Source: Synchiropus splendidus
Taxonomy: Eukaryota; Chordata; Actinopteri; Syngnathiformes; Callionymidae
Reading direction: 5' to 3'
NCBI RefSeq assembly: GCF_027744825.2
Contig: NC_071342.1
Span: 11,923,501 to 11,987,500, forward strand
Length of the DNA: 64,000 bases
The notes beneath the pieces were generated by a model. The model made no database searches, had not been told where the DNA came from, and saw nothing but the letters and a program-made list of their open reading frames with translations. The position numbers and the translations under genes are program-made. Positions 56,401 through 64,000 of the stretch are shown one piece after another. Each line of letters starts with the position of its first letter. Within the stretch, counting starts at the first letter, position 1.

Positions 56401-59400
56401 GTATCTTCTCAGCTGTTGAGGTGCCTGCTCAGCAGCCCCTTTGTTGTCACTGTGACTGTTCTTTATAGCATTATCCTTCCTCACTTTCTCTTTGTGTCCT
56501 TCTCTTAATGTCTCAGGCTCCACCTTGGTTTTAGCTAACTCTGTCTTAACCAGTTTAATATTATTTTGGTCACTGTTGACTTCTTTTTCTGAAGACACAG
56601 TGCTTGTACTTTCCTTAACTAAATCTGCTGTAGTTTGTTCCAACTTTGAGTGGCTGGATCGGACTTCTACATTTTCTTGTTTAGATTCATTTGTGTTTAT
56701 CGCTTCCTCCAATGAGAATGATTCTGTTTTCTTGTCTTGAACACTGCTTGTGTTGATACCAATCTTTTGCACCTCAGCATTTCTTCTCTCTTCGACTGTT
56801 TTAACATGTGGTTTCCTCAGTTCCACCAATTTGGTCTCTTCTGTGTTTTCAACTGTCACCCTTGCTGTAGTTGTCGTTCCCACGTTGCCTTTTGATCCTT
56901 CAAACTGCTCTTTTGCAAATCTCTGTGTTTTGTTTTCAGAAGGCAACTTAACATTAACTTTCTCATTTTGTTCTCCATGTGATTTGTATTTGATGCTTTG
57001 ATCCACAACTTGGAGTGCGTGTTCTTTAGGGAGCAGCATGGGCTGAATTTGGGTTGAATCACCACCTGTTAGTAGTTTATCCTTTGTTACATCGTCTTGT
57101 CCAGAGTTGCTTCTGTGCTCTTCCTCGATGACGTTTCTCCCTTTGTTTCTCACCACAGTTTCCATGTGTTCCTCCTTTTCCTCCAATCCTTCCATCGGCT
57201 TCTTTCTACTAGTCTCCTCAGTTGGTTCACTCCAGACATTGTCAGCCATTTTCAACTCTGCTTTTGCATGTGTTTGGCCCTGATCCGCAAGTGGTGCTTC
57301 ATCTGTCTCTGAACGCGTCTGTCCTGCTAAAATTAACTTCGCAGACTCTGCTCTGAGCCGCTCCGCTTGAGCGCGGGGTTGACCTGCTGCCAGCCGTGCT
57401 TGGGTGTGCTGTTTGATCGGCTCTGCTGTGACGTCTGAAGGCTTGCCCTGCATACTGTCTTGGACCTGCTTGTCTGTCGCTGGAATACACAATTCTTCTA
57501 TGTTGTTGTGTGACTGTTCTGTGGTCCTCTTTGGTTGGACGAAATGCTTTTTCATAAATGGGGAATGGGATTCTCTGGATCCTGTTTCTTGCTTTAGCAT
57601 AGCCGTGTTATCACGTACATGGATTGTGGGTTTAGCGTTGACCTGTGCAGCAGTACTTTTATGTATCTCCGTGTCTTTGATATGCTTTGGATTTGCATCC
57701 CATTCCTTGGTTAAACATGCCTCATCCTTGAATTCTTGGAAAGTCGATGCCGCTGTTTCACCAGGAGAGGACGCTAGCTTCAGTTTCTCAGTGTCTTGAG
57801 TTAGTCTGTATTCTTTATCAGTCATTAGTTTACTGTTATTATCGTGATATTGATCGATCATTTGAGAAGCCTGGGCTTTGTTGTTCAAACACTGCTGTCT
57901 TATTGAATATGGGCTCATGTGCTTGTCTTCGGTGTGCACTTGTGACGCTTCATCAGATGGATTACTTGTATAAGAATGACCACCCACGGGTGCTTCTCCT
58001 TCGCGCTGCTTATAGGGAGTGAACAAAGAGGGGTCATAATGAGGCTTTTGGTGATTAGCCACCTGATTGCTAGTGTAATTTTCCGGCGTGAAGCCTGTGA
58101 ACCCAGAAGGATGGACAACCTCACCTTGCATCACAGTTGAGTAGTGTGCACTTGAAGGGTACTGCAAAGTTTGGCCTGACTGGCCTGTTAAAAGCCGGGG
58201 ATCCGTTCCAGAATAGGGCATGTGGCTGTGACGCTGGATTTCATAATGATAAAGCGAAGTGTCTTCCTTCAAGTTTGACTGATTTTCTGGCTGGAAAAAC
58301 TCTGGGATATCTATGACAGTGTCTTTAGGCGGTTCCTTGTTTTTCTCCACTGAATCAAAACCTTTGAATTTGGGAGGACTGTAGGTGCTCTTCACTCTCT
58401 TTCTATTGTCCTTCAGGTTGAAAAGAAGACTTGCGCCTTTAGATTTATAGCTGGAAACCCGAATGTCAGGTGTCGCACCTCTGGATTCTGCTCGCACGGG
58501 GGCGTGCTCCACAGGTTGGGGAGAGTGAACGTACTGCTGAATGTTTGTGTTCTGTACTTGCAGTTTGCTGATGTTGAAAGGAGTTGTACTTGTGTTAGTA
58601 GCGACAACATTTGGCGCTGCTGTCAGACCATTGTACCCATAAGGCATAAAGTCCTGGTTGTTCACTGCAAAGTTCTGTGACATTTCTGTGGCAACATTTT
58701 GCCCTGCCATCAGCTTGATCTTTTGCTGGAGAGCTTTGACAGAGCTGATCGTGTCCCGGACACGGCGAGACATCTCAGTGGTGGGTGATGCAGTTGATGG
58801 ACGCTGGGAGGGAAGCTTGTTGGTTCCCATTCTCTTTGTGCTCTTCCAGTGCGGATAGTTTCCTGCGAGCTCGGACTCGCAGCGTTTCTCCAAGGCAGAC
58901 GCTTTTTGCAGAACAGTAGATGTCACTGGAGTCCTTGGATAATGGGCCTGCACATTGTTCCTCTGGTGTTGCTTGTTCCTATCCAGAAGGCTCTTTGTTT
59001 GGGCATCTAGAGAGAGTTCCCTGTACATTTTGGTTTCACACCACTGAGGGAAGGCTGAGGGCTGCATGAACCCTGAGAATTCCTGCTGTTGGTAAGCCAT
59101 CCTATTGTAGTCCCTCCAAACCTTAAAGGGACTGAACTCGCTGTGTATGAAGAAGTTTGAGTTACAGTTGACTTGCGTCACCATGCTGTGTTTACTGTGG
59201 GAAGATCCTGTAAAGGCCGACGCAGCATTCATGTGAGCTGAGCCAGAGAAGCAGCTGCTGTCTTGGAGTGAGCATTGTCCTGCCGATGGAAAAGGAGCAC
59301 AGTTCTGTTGGTGGGATGTGGCGATTCCTGATTGCATCCGGATGAGATACGATCTCTCCCAGCTGGTATCATCGATTCCTTCTTGATATCTACCATCCAT

Positions 59401-59994
59401 CCCAAATGCATCCCTCTGACCGTCTGAGTTGAAAGCTTTGATGAGAGAAGAGACTCTAGAGTGACTCCTCGGCTGCTGGCACCTTAAATCATTGGTTCCG
59501 TTGCTGAAGAAGGATGTCTGGTCCACATCACATGATCTCGTCGGCTGCAACATTTCCACAAATGACTGCTGGAATGTGGCAGATACTCTCCCTTGTGTCC
59601 TTTCTCCATAAACATCCCAATGTGGTTCACTGTTGCTCTCACCAACATACCGCTCTCCATGGGTCCGCTCCGCTCCACGCTGCTGCATCCTGAAGCTAAA
59701 GCTCTCATGAGTAGCTCTTTTCAGTTCGTCCCTCTGTCTGTCTCTCTGCGTACAGTTGTTGCCAAAGGCCAACTGTCTGTCTCTCTGAGCGCCGGGCGAA
59801 GATGCGCAGAGGTCAGAGTCATTATAAATAGCCTCGTCTCCGATACAAAGACTCCTGAAGGCTCGATCGGTGAGATTGCTGACCTCACGGTCCGTCTCAT
59901 CGAGGAATGACCCTCCGCTGGAGGCGTCGCTGAAACCTCCATCGCTGTGCTTCCGATGTCCACCACTCTTTCTCCTGGATCGTCGCGAGGTCAT
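50410..59994 (-). CDS. cefip: CEFIP (C10orf71 homologue), Z-disc FHL2-interacting protein
   Basis: Cardiac and skeletal-muscle protein that in mammals sits at the Z-disc, binds FHL2 and promotes calcineurin-NFAT signalling. One uninterrupted exon encodes 3194 residues, more than twice the human protein (about 1435). The conserved N-terminal block is DGGFSDASSGGSFLDETDRE then LTDRAFRSLCI (residues about 19-52), nearly as in human. Most of the middle is hydrophilic Lys/Glu/Ser/Thr-rich and probably disordered. About 2278-2340 is a charged ER/K helix (REREAIAAAIKERRQKQRE). About 2651-2741 is an Asp/Ser block ending in basic residues. About 2838-2938 holds Pro-Ser-His repeats. About 2996-3028 has QYFLVDAPVQVKTKTFFDPE, a motif also remembered from PROB1 and C4orf54. 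The end is SELEDFMEISDW. The ATG at 59994 has A at -3. Confidence 0.93.
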   Translation of the reverse strand: MTSRRSRRKSGGHRKHSDGGFSDASSGGSFLDETDREVSNLTDRAFRSLCIGDEAIYNDSDLCASSPGAQRDRQLAFGNNCTQRDRQRDELKRATHESFSFRMQQRGAERTHGERYVGESNSEPHWDVYGERTQGRVSATFQQSFVEMLQPTRSCDVDQTSFFSNGTNDLRCQQPRSHSRVSSLIKAFNSDGQRDAFGMDGRYQEGIDDTSWERSYLIRMQSGIATSHQQNCAPFPSAGQCSLQDSSCFSGSAHMNAASAFTGSSHSKHSMVTQVNCNSNFFIHSEFSPFKVWRDYNRMAYQQQEFSGFMQPSAFPQWCETKMYRELSLDAQTKSLLDRNKQHQRNNVQAHYPRTPVTSTVLQKASALEKRCESELAGNYPHWKSTKRMGTNKLPSQRPSTASPTTEMSRRVRDTISSVKALQQKIKLMAGQNVATEMSQNFAVNNQDFMPYGYNGLTAAPNVVATNTSTTPFNISKLQVQNTNIQQYVHSPQPVEHAPVRAESRGATPDIRVSSYKSKGASLLFNLKDNRKRVKSTYSPPKFKGFDSVEKNKEPPKDTVIDIPEFFQPENQSNLKEDTSLYHYEIQRHSHMPYSGTDPRLLTGQSGQTLQYPSSAHYSTVMQGEVVHPSGFTGFTPENYTSNQVANHQKPHYDPSLFTPYKQREGEAPVGGHSYTSNPSDEASQVHTEDKHMSPYSIRQQCLNNKAQASQMIDQYHDNNSKLMTDKEYRLTQDTEKLKLASSPGETAASTFQEFKDEACLTKEWDANPKHIKDTEIHKSTAAQVNAKPTIHVRDNTAMLKQETGSRESHSPFMKKHFVQPKRTTEQSHNNIEELCIPATDKQVQDSMQGKPSDVTAEPIKQHTQARLAAGQPRAQAERLRAESAKLILAGQTRSETDEAPLADQGQTHAKAELKMADNVWSEPTEETSRKKPMEGLEEKEEHMETVVRNKGRNVIEEEHRSNSGQDDVTKDKLLTGGDSTQIQPMLLPKEHALQVVDQSIKYKSHGEQNEKVNVKLPSENKTQRFAKEQFEGSKGNVGTTTTARVTVENTEETKLVELRKPHVKTVEERRNAEVQKIGINTSSVQDKKTESFSLEEAINTNESKQENVEVRSSHSKLEQTTADLVKESTSTVSSEKEVNSDQNNIKLVKTELAKTKVEPETLREGHKEKVRKDNAIKNSHSDNKGAAEQAPQQLRRYGRDHVDRGADDYESLREKYGFNNPISTLRNKEPPRGHGSPTNENMPSITEPTKVEKLGEQKSENQTGSSKTEKGNGIMKLPTNEDTDHLYVYSESSKEFRIGDQFSNSPEQTTYNNVAENVKDSTGVGQEISQKQSHVSQQSESECPKLVEGKSKLERVVLHKSQPAKALTQRERALTKQEILTSKIKAHAEKEISAIKEKGLAKNPSKHFPSSHYQTVKPTPASKEALDRHESKLTGDSGDPFKEPNSLVSVSQANSSDTAQKHVPKGSFNINKPDAHKDEQATIQASTDVRLIEGRNREMDSGAMSLMLKNKLEAERKEETKESQDEKKAQDTYVPGGFVKDTSLTIGQKETTDEDDHLQIMGIMVTVRENTSVALGQTNSQEQSSTKKLDKPEPDKCSRSNIDEKGTLRDLKATKDCKSASSENNQNPISTEATANNDSKDAARSPQQVSVANTMKLDSDPAVPGKTEDIQETKTRNIHSNGRENGATTSEEHKLQTETISSEVTAKVATEGIHYKEDGDARESHASVKEDITSTINQPKSRGVKDKTFSQHDERHHRAPDIQSNDSVGNKVPPSTSMKSMEGETNNEDGVHIDSIAIRVVSSVVEKDLTIATSKQLSVTTEGERVSQSESKEDKLRKPHKAQTSHSVHLKDKSEDDMGVERILSSIRKLADSLKQTQQVSHHDRPTEGLDGAQARPVEVQNNVESTMTEQDYFQIEGRNVASAAPLDSDAASMSNDVSKRREVTDNDRIQEGKGFVRKAEPSNQNTKSQNKEEARNNLKDIEMDLGQGTHAWKRHTDSRPTSRERERHSNRMLHQKGDHSVMEDTEIQSKPKRAAAIPEISAIADYARLKVIVSEEPEDTCQDVPPNKKEGFFPLIQSRRSRCPNFTDKEEDFTKEKPGTIKTEVSSKVNKEPKPVVFPITEKAHLRTGMFKLGEKEKTELDNKNKPGVLQKVVKQDPVESAAPRGDMLRAEAEKDKASILSESKPGIVSTSQQFDDIKPEDSSLNRKMEDSNHFTMGGIDNNSSKTREYDSNKNIGRNISESIQVKTKEGTQNSAKAMDEKKDTSEDAKIKNLIEESKAHLREEQDRAAKRELERRAREREAIAAAIKERRQKQREVEKQAEKDLKQRAGKHDQEERRVTEVQDEEQVKAKLKAVDGRSDVEERKTTQTQEEQRREDQHHDKANLNKTLTQRAEKTTVGPPQQNPQEKEHSTTRQTIVQTEKDEKNALVAEEKSNEGEEEQTKGSRNEETITQRNEKSSSQTRDKNVVTEKGEDRPSREVPQKLEAQLADALQYYAISSTEPQRKPRGRQLPSPTPFQQRKRPPELNDEASTSSQKEDFSRSHRPRAPPSPVPSLPRSNTASPALGAKPSMFRVKDNTNRGSSLTKSVKPRFHKNFGEDFRVGSPMELIDEEQQRTRCNAETPTNHKQESSTSLSSCPSQGHSAPLRHNRPYSRRSIAVDEDDSRSVISNMSEDVESYATSAADLADIRGLYDYERPESACSFSSDASRAIGKPPLVPPKSEKALRRAQRLTTRRIKKEMSSKGVTSTTASIVTPPSSSEVCSSNGQAVASPHCSAPVSLTHAPIPGSRLPSDHHSPRHTAPSTFTMRPTHDSSAKHHSAIDSHPVVLPHASGPIPLPLIPPPATSAVPIPVSSPHATDPGFFPVPSPHKIAPFSLPMTSPHANIPVSLPVTSPHANAPVSMPTAPLLVPSPYTKTPVHLPVSTPHMAAHISIPHGSSESGFIPQAISPKIVSHVPSSPTLHHHNYTAPVTQYHVESSYAHSYPLTQRRVMQDIGSGQYFLVDAPVQVKTKTFFDPETGKYVQLNVRESGQGMSQHQPQHTYHQPPLQPMMQVNPQQPIHPPVTKGYTHYDGYNTRHQEYQPAGVPKRSPSGMSVPLSLPHEQQFINSDAYNSQAQQNGVEWDSPEQTPYMDTVNEKPKTLNTVYSPRSVHEPQESNTNGHESEPPVDARCQPRNIITMSELEDFMEISDW
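51180..51480 (-). repeat. cefip: Degenerate Pro-Ser-His tandem repeats inside cefip
   Basis: Units of about 13-16 residues built on P-V-S-L-P-V-T-S-P-H-A (for example IPVSLPVTSPHANAPVSMP) recur about six to seven times at residues about 2838-2938. The DNA shows matching 40-50 bp periodicity. Confidence 0.75.
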
Positions 59995-60139
59995 GTTGTG
60001 GCCGCCCAGTTCTCAGATGCTTTGAAGCAAACCCTGAAATCTCGGTCGTAGAACCCTCTGTCCAGGGCTCCAGGTGGGCATTGCTTTTAAAGGCATCGCT
60101 GTCGTCAGATGACGTTTATCTCATGTTGACCTTGTTTTT
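59995..60139 (-). other. cefip: cefip 5' untranslated part of coding exon
   Basis: A minus-strand acceptor (TGTTTTTCAG) ends at 60140, so the large exon likely begins at 60139. The leader contains a minimal upstream ORF (ATG AGA TAA) before the main ATG. Confidence 0.5.
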
Positions 60140-60140
60140 C

Positions 60141-62402
60141 TGAAAAACATCAACAAGAAAATTAGTCCAAAGAGTGCTGCCAAATTCACAATGTCACATG
60201 ACACCACCTGGATTGTTGTCACTGTTGGTATTTGGAAGATTTCTATGTCCTACATTTCTTTCATGTAAAGTTTTTGCAAAGCTGCCACCTATTTATAGAC
60301 CTGCTTCCTTAACCGCAGCTGGCCGGCCTTGATAACAGGCCTTTTTTCCTTTTGCATTAAGCAGCAATGTACTGAATGTAGATCAGAATACACCCTTGTA
60401 AATCCTTCCTCTTTAGTCTGCACGACCTTTTGGGACATGTTGTGAATAAAACTGTTGCTAGGTGCAGTAAAGAGAGCTACATGTGCGTTTTAGAGGCTGT
60501 GGAGGCGCAGTTTATCTGTCTTTATATTGTAGTTATAACCAAACGTCCTGGTTAATTTTTCCTCCAAAACTCTTTGTCATTCTGTCTGTAATTTTGGTGA
60601 GAGAATAAATCTAAAAATACTTGGGAATAGTGATAGAAGCTTCCATGAGTCACAGTCGATGATCCCTCTCCCAGAACATGTGTTTTCATAATGTGCTCAT
60701 TGTACGGACTTTGAACGGACTTGTGTGCATTCAAAAAATGATTTTGTTGCGGCCCTTTACAAGCAAGAAAGTAAGTAAAAACATGGCGAGCCAAGTAGAG
60801 CAAGAGACACAGTTTCTCCTCAACTACCGACACCAACTAGACACTTTCTTTGCAGAGACCTTTTAGGTAGTTGTAGAGAGCACACTTTAAATTGCCAAGT
60901 GATTTTCTGTTTTTCAGTCTGGCAGCACACGTAAGGTAACGTAATGTAGCATGGCCTGCACATTGTTCTAGTGGACCATTTGGAAGCTGTGATATTTAAG
61001 GCGAATATCCTATTTTTGCCTTTGTTTTGTGGGTCATTTTCGGTACTCTACATTTCTGATGAAATGTGTCAAACTTCAGACCTTTGTTCTGATTCTGTTT
61101 CTCAGTGAATGTAAATGAAGCATGCGCTCAGCTACTGGTCACATAATACATTGCATCAGTCTTTTCCTAAAATAAATCGTCTAAAAAAAAAAAACAATAA
61201 TTCAAAATCTTCAATTCATGAGGACACTGTCTCTGCATCGCAACTATCGACTCTATAGTCACTGAAAAACACAGTAGGAACATGGGTCTGGAATTAGTTT
61301 TCCTCAGCGATCAAGGAGTCCAGTCAGTGGTTTCTCTGCATTGAGAGAAGCCAGTCCTGATGCCTCCCTAGTGAGGTGGAGGAGGCCCCGGGACGGACCT
61401 GGACAAGCGCTGGAAAGATTTGGTACCTCAGGTTTGCTGGGACGGCTGTTTGGCTGTTGATACTGGAAATAAAAATTTCTAATTCCTGTTTGGTCACTAA
61501 CTTTTGCAGTGTCTTATGCCATCTTTCAGAATTAAAATCTTAAATGGCATGTGCACAAGTGCACTTCATATTCGACTTTTTCCACATTGTAAATTACTTG
61601 TCCAAGGTTCAGGAAACGTAGCGGTCAAATAAGAAATGTTGCCCAGCGATGTCTAAATTTGCCTAGCATCTATCGTGTTACCATTCTTTGGTAAGGGGAG
61701 TGTTTTGAGAACTGTAAATCTGAGAGGACCGTGCCTGCAGACCACCGCTGGGAAATATCTGTTGACACATTGACCTTTGGTGACCCTGTCACCGTCACTG
61801 ATCCTCTGTAAACTTGCCCTGCAGCCAAATCTGTTTACAATAGCCAAATATGAAGTGTCTGTCACGCTAAGTAAGAAATGAAAAAGGAGCCAATTCATGA
61901 ATGAAAGAGGTTGGCACAACAAGGTGACTGCTATTCTCAATAACCTGAGCCGACCAGACGCTCATAAACATTCAACAAGTAGCCCCAGAAAGTACCCACA
62001 TGCTTTTGGTCGATGTCAGCAAAATAGCATGTGTGTGTCACTGCAGTCACAAGGGGTAAATAGTAAATTCACAAATTCATGCGGATGGCTTCTAATTACA
62101 TCAGTGATGTCATATGAACCTGTCAGAGTGATTTCTGAGCCTTCTGGTATATTTTTGTCCTGCTCAAAATCTAGAACCTGACACCATGGGTGTTGAGCGG
62201 CAGCCAAACTGTCATCACCAACAACAAGAAAACTAAATATTGCACATGTTCTTGTTGTTTTGGTGAATGTTTGAGTTGCTTTCTCTTCTGTTTGTGTTGT
62301 AGACAAAAAGATGTGGATGTTAAAGGCTGTCGAAGTTAAAATACTTCAGTTAAAATTAATCAATAGCTGATCGGAAGAGAGATATATGGGATAAAATAAC
62401 TT
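60141..62402. other. cefip 5' intron, nothing recognised
   Basis: No convincing exon, RNA gene or transposon was found. The short open frames here lack homology and context. Confidence 0.45.
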
Positions 62403-62404
62403 AC

Positions 62405-62670
62405 CTTCTGCTTTTGTTATCCATAAGTCAAAGCCTCTGTCTCCGTCGGGCTCAGGTCTCCTAATGTCCCGTCAGTTGACGACAGTCTAAAATACAATCC
62501 TTTAGTCCGAAGCAGCGTCTTTGAGCATCTGAGCGAAGGCCGACACCGGGACCGACGGCCGGGCAACGGCCAGAAATAGAGGCGTTGGCCCAGGGAGACT
62601 GTCCACCATGGGGGACAGAATGAGGGCTTGAGTTAACATGAAGGTCTGTCAGGTCCTTTGGTGTCGAGTG
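62405..62670 (-). other. cefip: Probable first untranslated exon of cefip
   Basis: A strong minus-strand donor (AGCAGAAG then GTAAGT) at 62404-62403 closes an exon whose start should lie about 30 bp below the TATA/MEF2 element, near 62670. It has an ATG at 62424 (MDNKSRR) that does not read into the cefip frame when spliced to 60139; it would make a 12-codon upstream ORF. Confidence 0.45.
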
Positions 62671-62699
62671 TCAGACAGATGAAACAAACAGCCTCTTAC

Positions 62700-62709
62700 C
62701 TATTTATAA
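62700..62709 (-). promoter_or_regulatory. cefip: MEF2-like / TATA element, likely cefip promoter
   Basis: CTATTTATAA fits the MEF2 consensus (YTAWWWWTAR) and its reverse TTATAAATAG can also act as a TATA box. Another AT-rich site, CTATTTACTG, lies at 62720. A MEF2 site suits a heart and muscle gene. Confidence 0.45.
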
Positions 62710-62835
62710 ATCTGGACGGCTATTTACTGACCCTTTGCAGCTTGAGCAAACTGTCAGCGAAACACAACTGGGACCTGCCGATGAGAAATCGAGAAATCCA
62801 CTTTCTGTTTGACTATTTGGTGTTGACTAGGTGTT

Positions 62836-62872
62836 GGGGGGGGGGGTGTACCAAATGGGGTACCCCCCACCG
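62836..62872. repeat. G11 run with adjoining GGTACC inverted repeat
   Basis: Eleven consecutive G (62836-62846) are followed by TGTACC, then AAATGG and GGTACCCCCC, which can pair back on the G run. It lies about 130 bp upstream of the cefip MEF2/TATA element. Confidence 0.85.
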
Positions 62873-64000
62873 AGATCTAAATAGCCTCACTTTGGTGTGC
62901 TTCACTCTCCGTGGAACAAGAGTGGACGATAGTGTGGACAATATCACCACCTTTGTCTCATCGAAGCAGGTTTCGGATCTTAACTGTTTTAATTTTAATA
63001 AGCTGAACTAGTTTCTTATCTTTAACTCTAGTCTCCCTAGTTACAACCTCATTCACTCCTATGCAGATAAGGCCATGAGGCAGGGGAAGAGGAGGGTCCT
63101 GTGCGGCCACCCCTCCTGCATCCTGCTGCTATAATAGGACATTGCTGCAGCCAATGACTGGTTGGTGGGTGAAGGGCCAAGCCAGGATGGATGATGGACA
63201 CTCACACATGCAGGCAACAGCGTCACACAGCATGCTCTCGCAAACACAATCGCAGGAACAGCTCACATGTCAGAAATCACTGTCTAATTATTTTTCATCC
63301 GTCATAAGTGTGGCCCTATTATAAAGATACACACTAGAGAGAAAGATCAATGACTCACTCACGCTTACCTGTATGGCTTATGATGAATATGATCCCAGTG
63401 ATTAATCCCTAACTCTTGTTGGTTTTAGTTATAGGATTAATAAATGACACTAATCGTTGTATAGCATTGTAATGTCTAATAGTTTTCATTGTTGAAATGG
63501 CATCATCTAGTAAGGACAACACACTTTTAAATCGTCTATAAAATATATCAATGAAAATATCCATGGGCTAATCAATATTTTTTTATTTAATATTTCAAGC
63601 ATCTGTTTCATAAACTAGTAAAATTATTAAATAAATTTTATCATAGTTCACGTTTTTTTTTCCTTTTAAAGTGTTTCATAACCAGTATAGAGAGAACAGT
63701 CATCAGCCAGTTTACATGTTGAGTTTGTTTTCTGCACAAATTGAGCGGTTTTCACAAGCATTTTTAAAATGCATAACGCCCGAATTTTGTGAGCACTCTG
63801 ACCTGTATGAACATTGAACCATTATTAAAATACAAGTGCATATTTATAAAATAAAAAAAAGAAGGCAGCGGTTTTTCCCCTCTTTGCATCGTGATATTTC
63901 TCAGCTGCTCTTTAAACTTGCAGTCACCACAAACTAAATCTGACAATTCTTTTTTGAATTCGAACTTCTCTGTATTAGTTATTTACAGTATTTTAAGTTT
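62873..64000. other. Upstream flank of cefip, no gene seen
   Basis: AT-rich, with no splice-bounded reading frame or recognised repeat. It may hold upstream control sequence for cefip or the next gene. Confidence 0.4.

Noticed and set aside
59970..60000. An acceptor inside the cefip start region (CCAG at the RRSRRKS codons) joining the MDNKSRR exon in frame
   Set aside because: The frame would fit, but there is no pyrimidine tract before it, while 60140 has a good one and the ATG at 59994 has good context.

Overview
This window looks like nuclear DNA from a teleost fish, probably a percomorph. The genes are vertebrate and heavily split into exons. Introns are compact (several of 57-97 bp), there are microsatellites and hAT relics, and the gene order matches human 10q11.22-q11.23 (WDFY4 with LRRC18 nested inside it, then VSTM4, then C10orf71/CEFIP). 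I see no bacterial or viral gene set, CRISPR array, rRNA or tRNA.

Layout. (1) 1-2614, minus: 5' part of an ankyrin-repeat DHHC palmitoyltransferase, cut by the window edge before its catalytic core; a CCAAT/GC-box promoter lies at about 2640-2800. (2) 2800-4235: no gene. (3) 4236-39853, plus: complete wdfy4, a BEACH/WD40 scaffold protein. I resolved 64 coding exons in one continuous frame of about 3190 codons, close to the mammalian length. (4) 27192-27998, minus: lrrc18, nested antisense in the wdfy4 intron just before the BEACH exons, with two candidate 5' untranslated exons out to about 30.8 kb. (5) 39854-41600: wdfy4 3' flank with a perfect 17-bp hairpin and a decayed hAT transposon. (6) 41894-48914, minus: vstm4, seven exons, a V-set Ig membrane protein whose tail carries an ITIM-like and an ITSM-like tyrosine motif. 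(7) 50410-62670, minus: cefip (C10orf71), a 3194-codon single coding exon with a 5' untranslated exon and a MEF2/TATA-type promoter. (8) 62710-64000: no gene seen.

The genes are linked by synteny rather than by a shared pathway: wdfy4 acts in immune antigen handling, lrrc18 in testis, vstm4 at the cell surface or as a secreted peptide, cefip at the muscle Z-disc. I found no clear new multi-gene system. The most interesting items are at the RNA-processing scale: a perfect 18-bp inverted repeat covering the 3' splice site of wdfy4 exon 29, introns down to 57 bp, two GC-AG introns, an unresolved exon 44/45 junction flanked by a 9-bp repeat, and an upstream ORF that may overlap the lrrc18 start. 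At the protein scale they are the paired tyrosine motifs of vstm4, a possible third class of ankyrin-DHHC enzyme, and the very long cefip exon.

All exon boundaries were read by eye from splice-site consensus, phase continuity and remembered human homologues. No alignment or transcript data were used.
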